Below, piece by piece: positions 5,173 through 6,557 of a stretch of 6,557 bases of DNA. The notes under the pieces are model-generated. The model saw nothing but the letters and a program-made list of their open reading frames with translations, did no database searches and had not been told where the DNA came from. Position 1 is the first letter of the stretch, and each line of letters opens with the position of its first letter. Where the stretch lies: the NCBI GenBank assembly GCA_017458545.1, contig JAFTBA010000213.1, forward strand, positions 1 to 6,557. The letters are read 5' to 3'. The translations under genes were made by a program, and so were the position numbers. The stretch is from Synergistaceae bacterium. Lineage in GTDB: Bacteria; Synergistota; Synergistia; Synergistales; Aminobacteriaceae.

Positions 5173-5874
5173 ATGATGCTCAAAGATTTACGTGAGGAAG
5201 TTTACTGCGCTAACATGGAGTTACCTAAACGCGGATTAGTCGTTTACACTTGGGGTAACGTCTCAGGTATTGACCGCGAAAAGGGCTTAGTAGTCATTAA
5301 GCCGTCAGGTGTTGAATATGACGATTTAACGCCCGATAACTTAGTGATTGTCGACATGAACAACAAAATCGTTGAAGGCTCTATGAACCCCTCATCTGAC
5401 ACTAAGACCCATGTTGAACTCTATAAGTCGTTCCCTTCAATAGGCGGTATAGTTCACACTCACAGCCCTCACGCAGTAGCTTGGGCTCAGGCAGGAAAAG
5501 ATATTCCCTGTTACGGGACTACTCACGCGGATTACTTCTACGGCTCAGTACCATGCACACGGAATCTCACAGCTCAGGAAGTCGATGAGGATTACGAGCT
5601 CAACACAGGGCGTGTAATCGCTGAAACTTTCAGGGAAAGAAAGTCAGACCCTCTCGCAGTACCCGGAGTAATCTGTCACAGTCACGGGCCTTTCACTTGG
5701 GGAAAGAACGCCGCTAAAGCCGTCTATCATGCCGTAGTCCTTGAGGAAGTCGCTAAGATGGCCATGTATACGGTTACGATTGATGCCCGTGCTCCCGAAG
5801 CCCCTCAGTACGTTCTCGATAAGCATTACCTCAGAAAGCACGGGCCTGATGCTTATTACGGTCAGGGAAATTAA
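5173..5874 (+). CDS. araD: L-ribulose-5-phosphate 4-epimerase
   Basis: This class II aldolase-fold enzyme converts L-ribulose 5-phosphate to D-xylulose 5-phosphate, feeding the pentose phosphate pathway. The 233-residue length matches E. coli AraD (231). Zinc ligands are in place at His95 and His97 (VHTHS) and His171 (SHGPF), as are the family's Asp76 (SSDT) and catalytic Asp120 (THADYFYG) and Tyr229 (AYYGQ). TWGNVSG and IKPSGVEY mark the phosphate-binding N-terminal part. The start is ambiguous between ATG 5173 and ATG 5176; the latter gives MLKDLREEV, aligning directly with E. coli MLEDLKRQV. There is no strong Shine-Dalgarno, so translation is probably coupled to araA, whose stop lies 7 bp upstream. 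Its own stop TAA shares the TTAA at 5871-5874 with the convergent mutarotase gene. The closely related UlaF and SgbE act on the same substrate, but adjacency to araA supports AraD. Confidence 0.96.
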   Translation: MMLKDLREEVYCANMELPKRGLVVYTWGNVSGIDREKGLVVIKPSGVEYDDLTPDNLVIVDMNNKIVEGSMNPSSDTKTHVELYKSFPSIGGIVHTHSPHAVAWAQAGKDIPCYGTTHADYFYGSVPCTRNLTAQEVDEDYELNTGRVIAETFRERKSDPLAVPGVICHSHGPFTWGKNAAKAVYHAVVLEEVAKMAMYTVTIDARAPEAPQYVLDKHYLRKHGPDAYYGQGN

Positions 5875-6557
5875 ACGCTGAACCTGTAATCTATGAATGT
5901 TTCAGTGAGCTGTCCTGCTCTGATTACGCAATCGGGGAAGGACGGCTCATTTATTGCGTTGGGAAACTGCTGGCATTCCATAGCGAAACCGTCAAAACTG
6001 TTGTAGACCGCTCCGTTTTTCCCGCGTGCATGGCCGATCTGATTGCCCGTGTAAAACTGCAGTGCCGGCATGTCCGAATACACTTCAAGTTTTATGCCTG
6101 TCATGTCCCCGACAGCAGAAGCACAAAGCGAATCGTTCCCGGAAATCTCAAAGCAGTGATCATATCCTCCTCCTGCGTTAATCAGTTCGGGCGAATACGT
6201 GTTCACACCCTCAATAATTTTTTTGCACTCCCTGAAATCAAACGGCGTTCCCTCAACATTAACGGCAGGTGCAAGCGCGAGCAGTTCATCATCAGCACGG
6301 CAATATCTCTCAGAGTTTATTCTCACATTATGATTCATAATCGTTCCTCGTCCGTGTCCGTTCAGGTTAAAGTAATTGTGATTGGTTATGCTGACGGGGG
6401 TATCTTTGTCGCAAATGTATTCATACTTCATCGAGAGTCTTCCGTTAATGAATGATACTTTAACGGTGAGTGTGAAATTACCGGGAAATCCCTCGTCCAA
6501 ATCGGGACTGTTCAGAGTGAAAATCACTCCGTCATTCTCACACTTAGAGTCAAAAAC
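5871..6557 (-). CDS. galM: Aldose 1-epimerase (mutarotase), N-terminus beyond window
   Basis: Reading stays open on the minus strand to the right edge, giving 228 residues. The GTG at 6525-6527 is internal: in-frame codons upstream (VFDSKCENDG) continue the family pattern before VIFTLNSPDLDEGFPGNF. Family motifs follow in order: ITNHNYFNLNGHG, GTPFDFR, GGYDHCFEI, LQFYTGN and FAMECQQFPNAINEPSFP. Visible residues His60, His134 and Glu194 match the family's substrate-binding His and the catalytic His/Glu pair (His96, His170 and Glu304 in the Lactococcus enzyme). The enzyme interconverts alpha and beta anomers of aldoses in the cytoplasm. Full members have about 340 residues, so roughly 115 are missing at the N-terminus. 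It converges on araD. Whether it acts on arabinose or galactose cannot be told, so galM is a family-level symbol. Confidence 0.93.
   Translation of the reverse strand, partial: VFDSKCENDGVIFTLNSPDLDEGFPGNFTLTVKVSFINGRLSMKYEYICDKDTPVSITNHNYFNLNGHGRGTIMNHNVRINSERYCRADDELLALAPAVNVEGTPFDFRECKKIIEGVNTYSPELINAGGGYDHCFEISGNDSLCASAVGDMTGIKLEVYSDMPALQFYTGNQIGHARGKNGAVYNSFDGFAMECQQFPNAINEPSFPDCVIRAGQLTETFIDYRFSV

Noticed and set aside
6030..6455. 141-codon plus-strand open frame
   Set aside because: It is antisense to the mutarotase, which carries clear family motifs through the same stretch.
6525..6527. GTG as the true start of the mutarotase
   Set aside because: The frame stays open to the window edge and the upstream residues continue the family sequence, so the codon is internal.

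Overview
The window reads as ordinary chromosome of an anaerobic, fermentative, probably gut- or rumen-type bacterium. The clues are a biotin-dependent acyl-CoA decarboxylase cluster of the sodium-pump type, the L-arabinose genes araA and araD, and coding DNA of medium GC with AT-rich gaps. The style of the decarboxylase proteins would fit Synergistota or a Negativicutes-like lineage, but nothing here proves the lineage and I hold it loosely. I see no mobile element, CRISPR array, tRNA or rRNA.

Layout, left to right. (1) Positions 2-118 are the last 38 codons of an unrecognised plus-strand gene. (2) Positions 119-379 are an AT-rich gap with a 14-bp tandem repeat, a nested long-range inverted repeat, small palindromes and a weak candidate promoter. 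(3) Positions 380-2830 are a three-gene operon: carboxyltransferase (mmdA/pccB type), an OadG-family membrane subunit and a biotin carrier protein, closed by a clear intrinsic terminator at 2855-2888. (4) Positions 2913-3548 encode an exported protein with an SH3-like domain and an uncharacterised C-terminal domain. (5) Positions 3549-3689 are an AT-rich gap leading to araA (3690-5165) and araD (5173-5874), 7 bp apart. (6) On the minus strand, 5871-6557 is an aldose 1-epimerase cut by the right edge. Its stop codon lies inside the same TTAA that ends araD.

How they work together. In the first operon the carboxyltransferase would move the carboxyl group of an acyl-CoA (best guess methylmalonyl-CoA) to biotin on the carrier protein. 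OadG would anchor the complex to a membrane Na+-pumping beta subunit, but no beta subunit is present here. In the second block the mutarotase would interconvert sugar anomers, AraA would make L-ribulose, and AraD would make D-xylulose 5-phosphate. The ribulokinase (AraB) that links AraA to AraD is also not in the window.

I found no convincing wholly new system. The observations most worth a second look are the two pathway gaps (no beta subunit, no araB), an A10 tract in oadG where a one-base slip gives an immediate stop, unusually long Shine-Dalgarno spacing at several genes, and the SH3-domain protein sitting directly behind a terminator.
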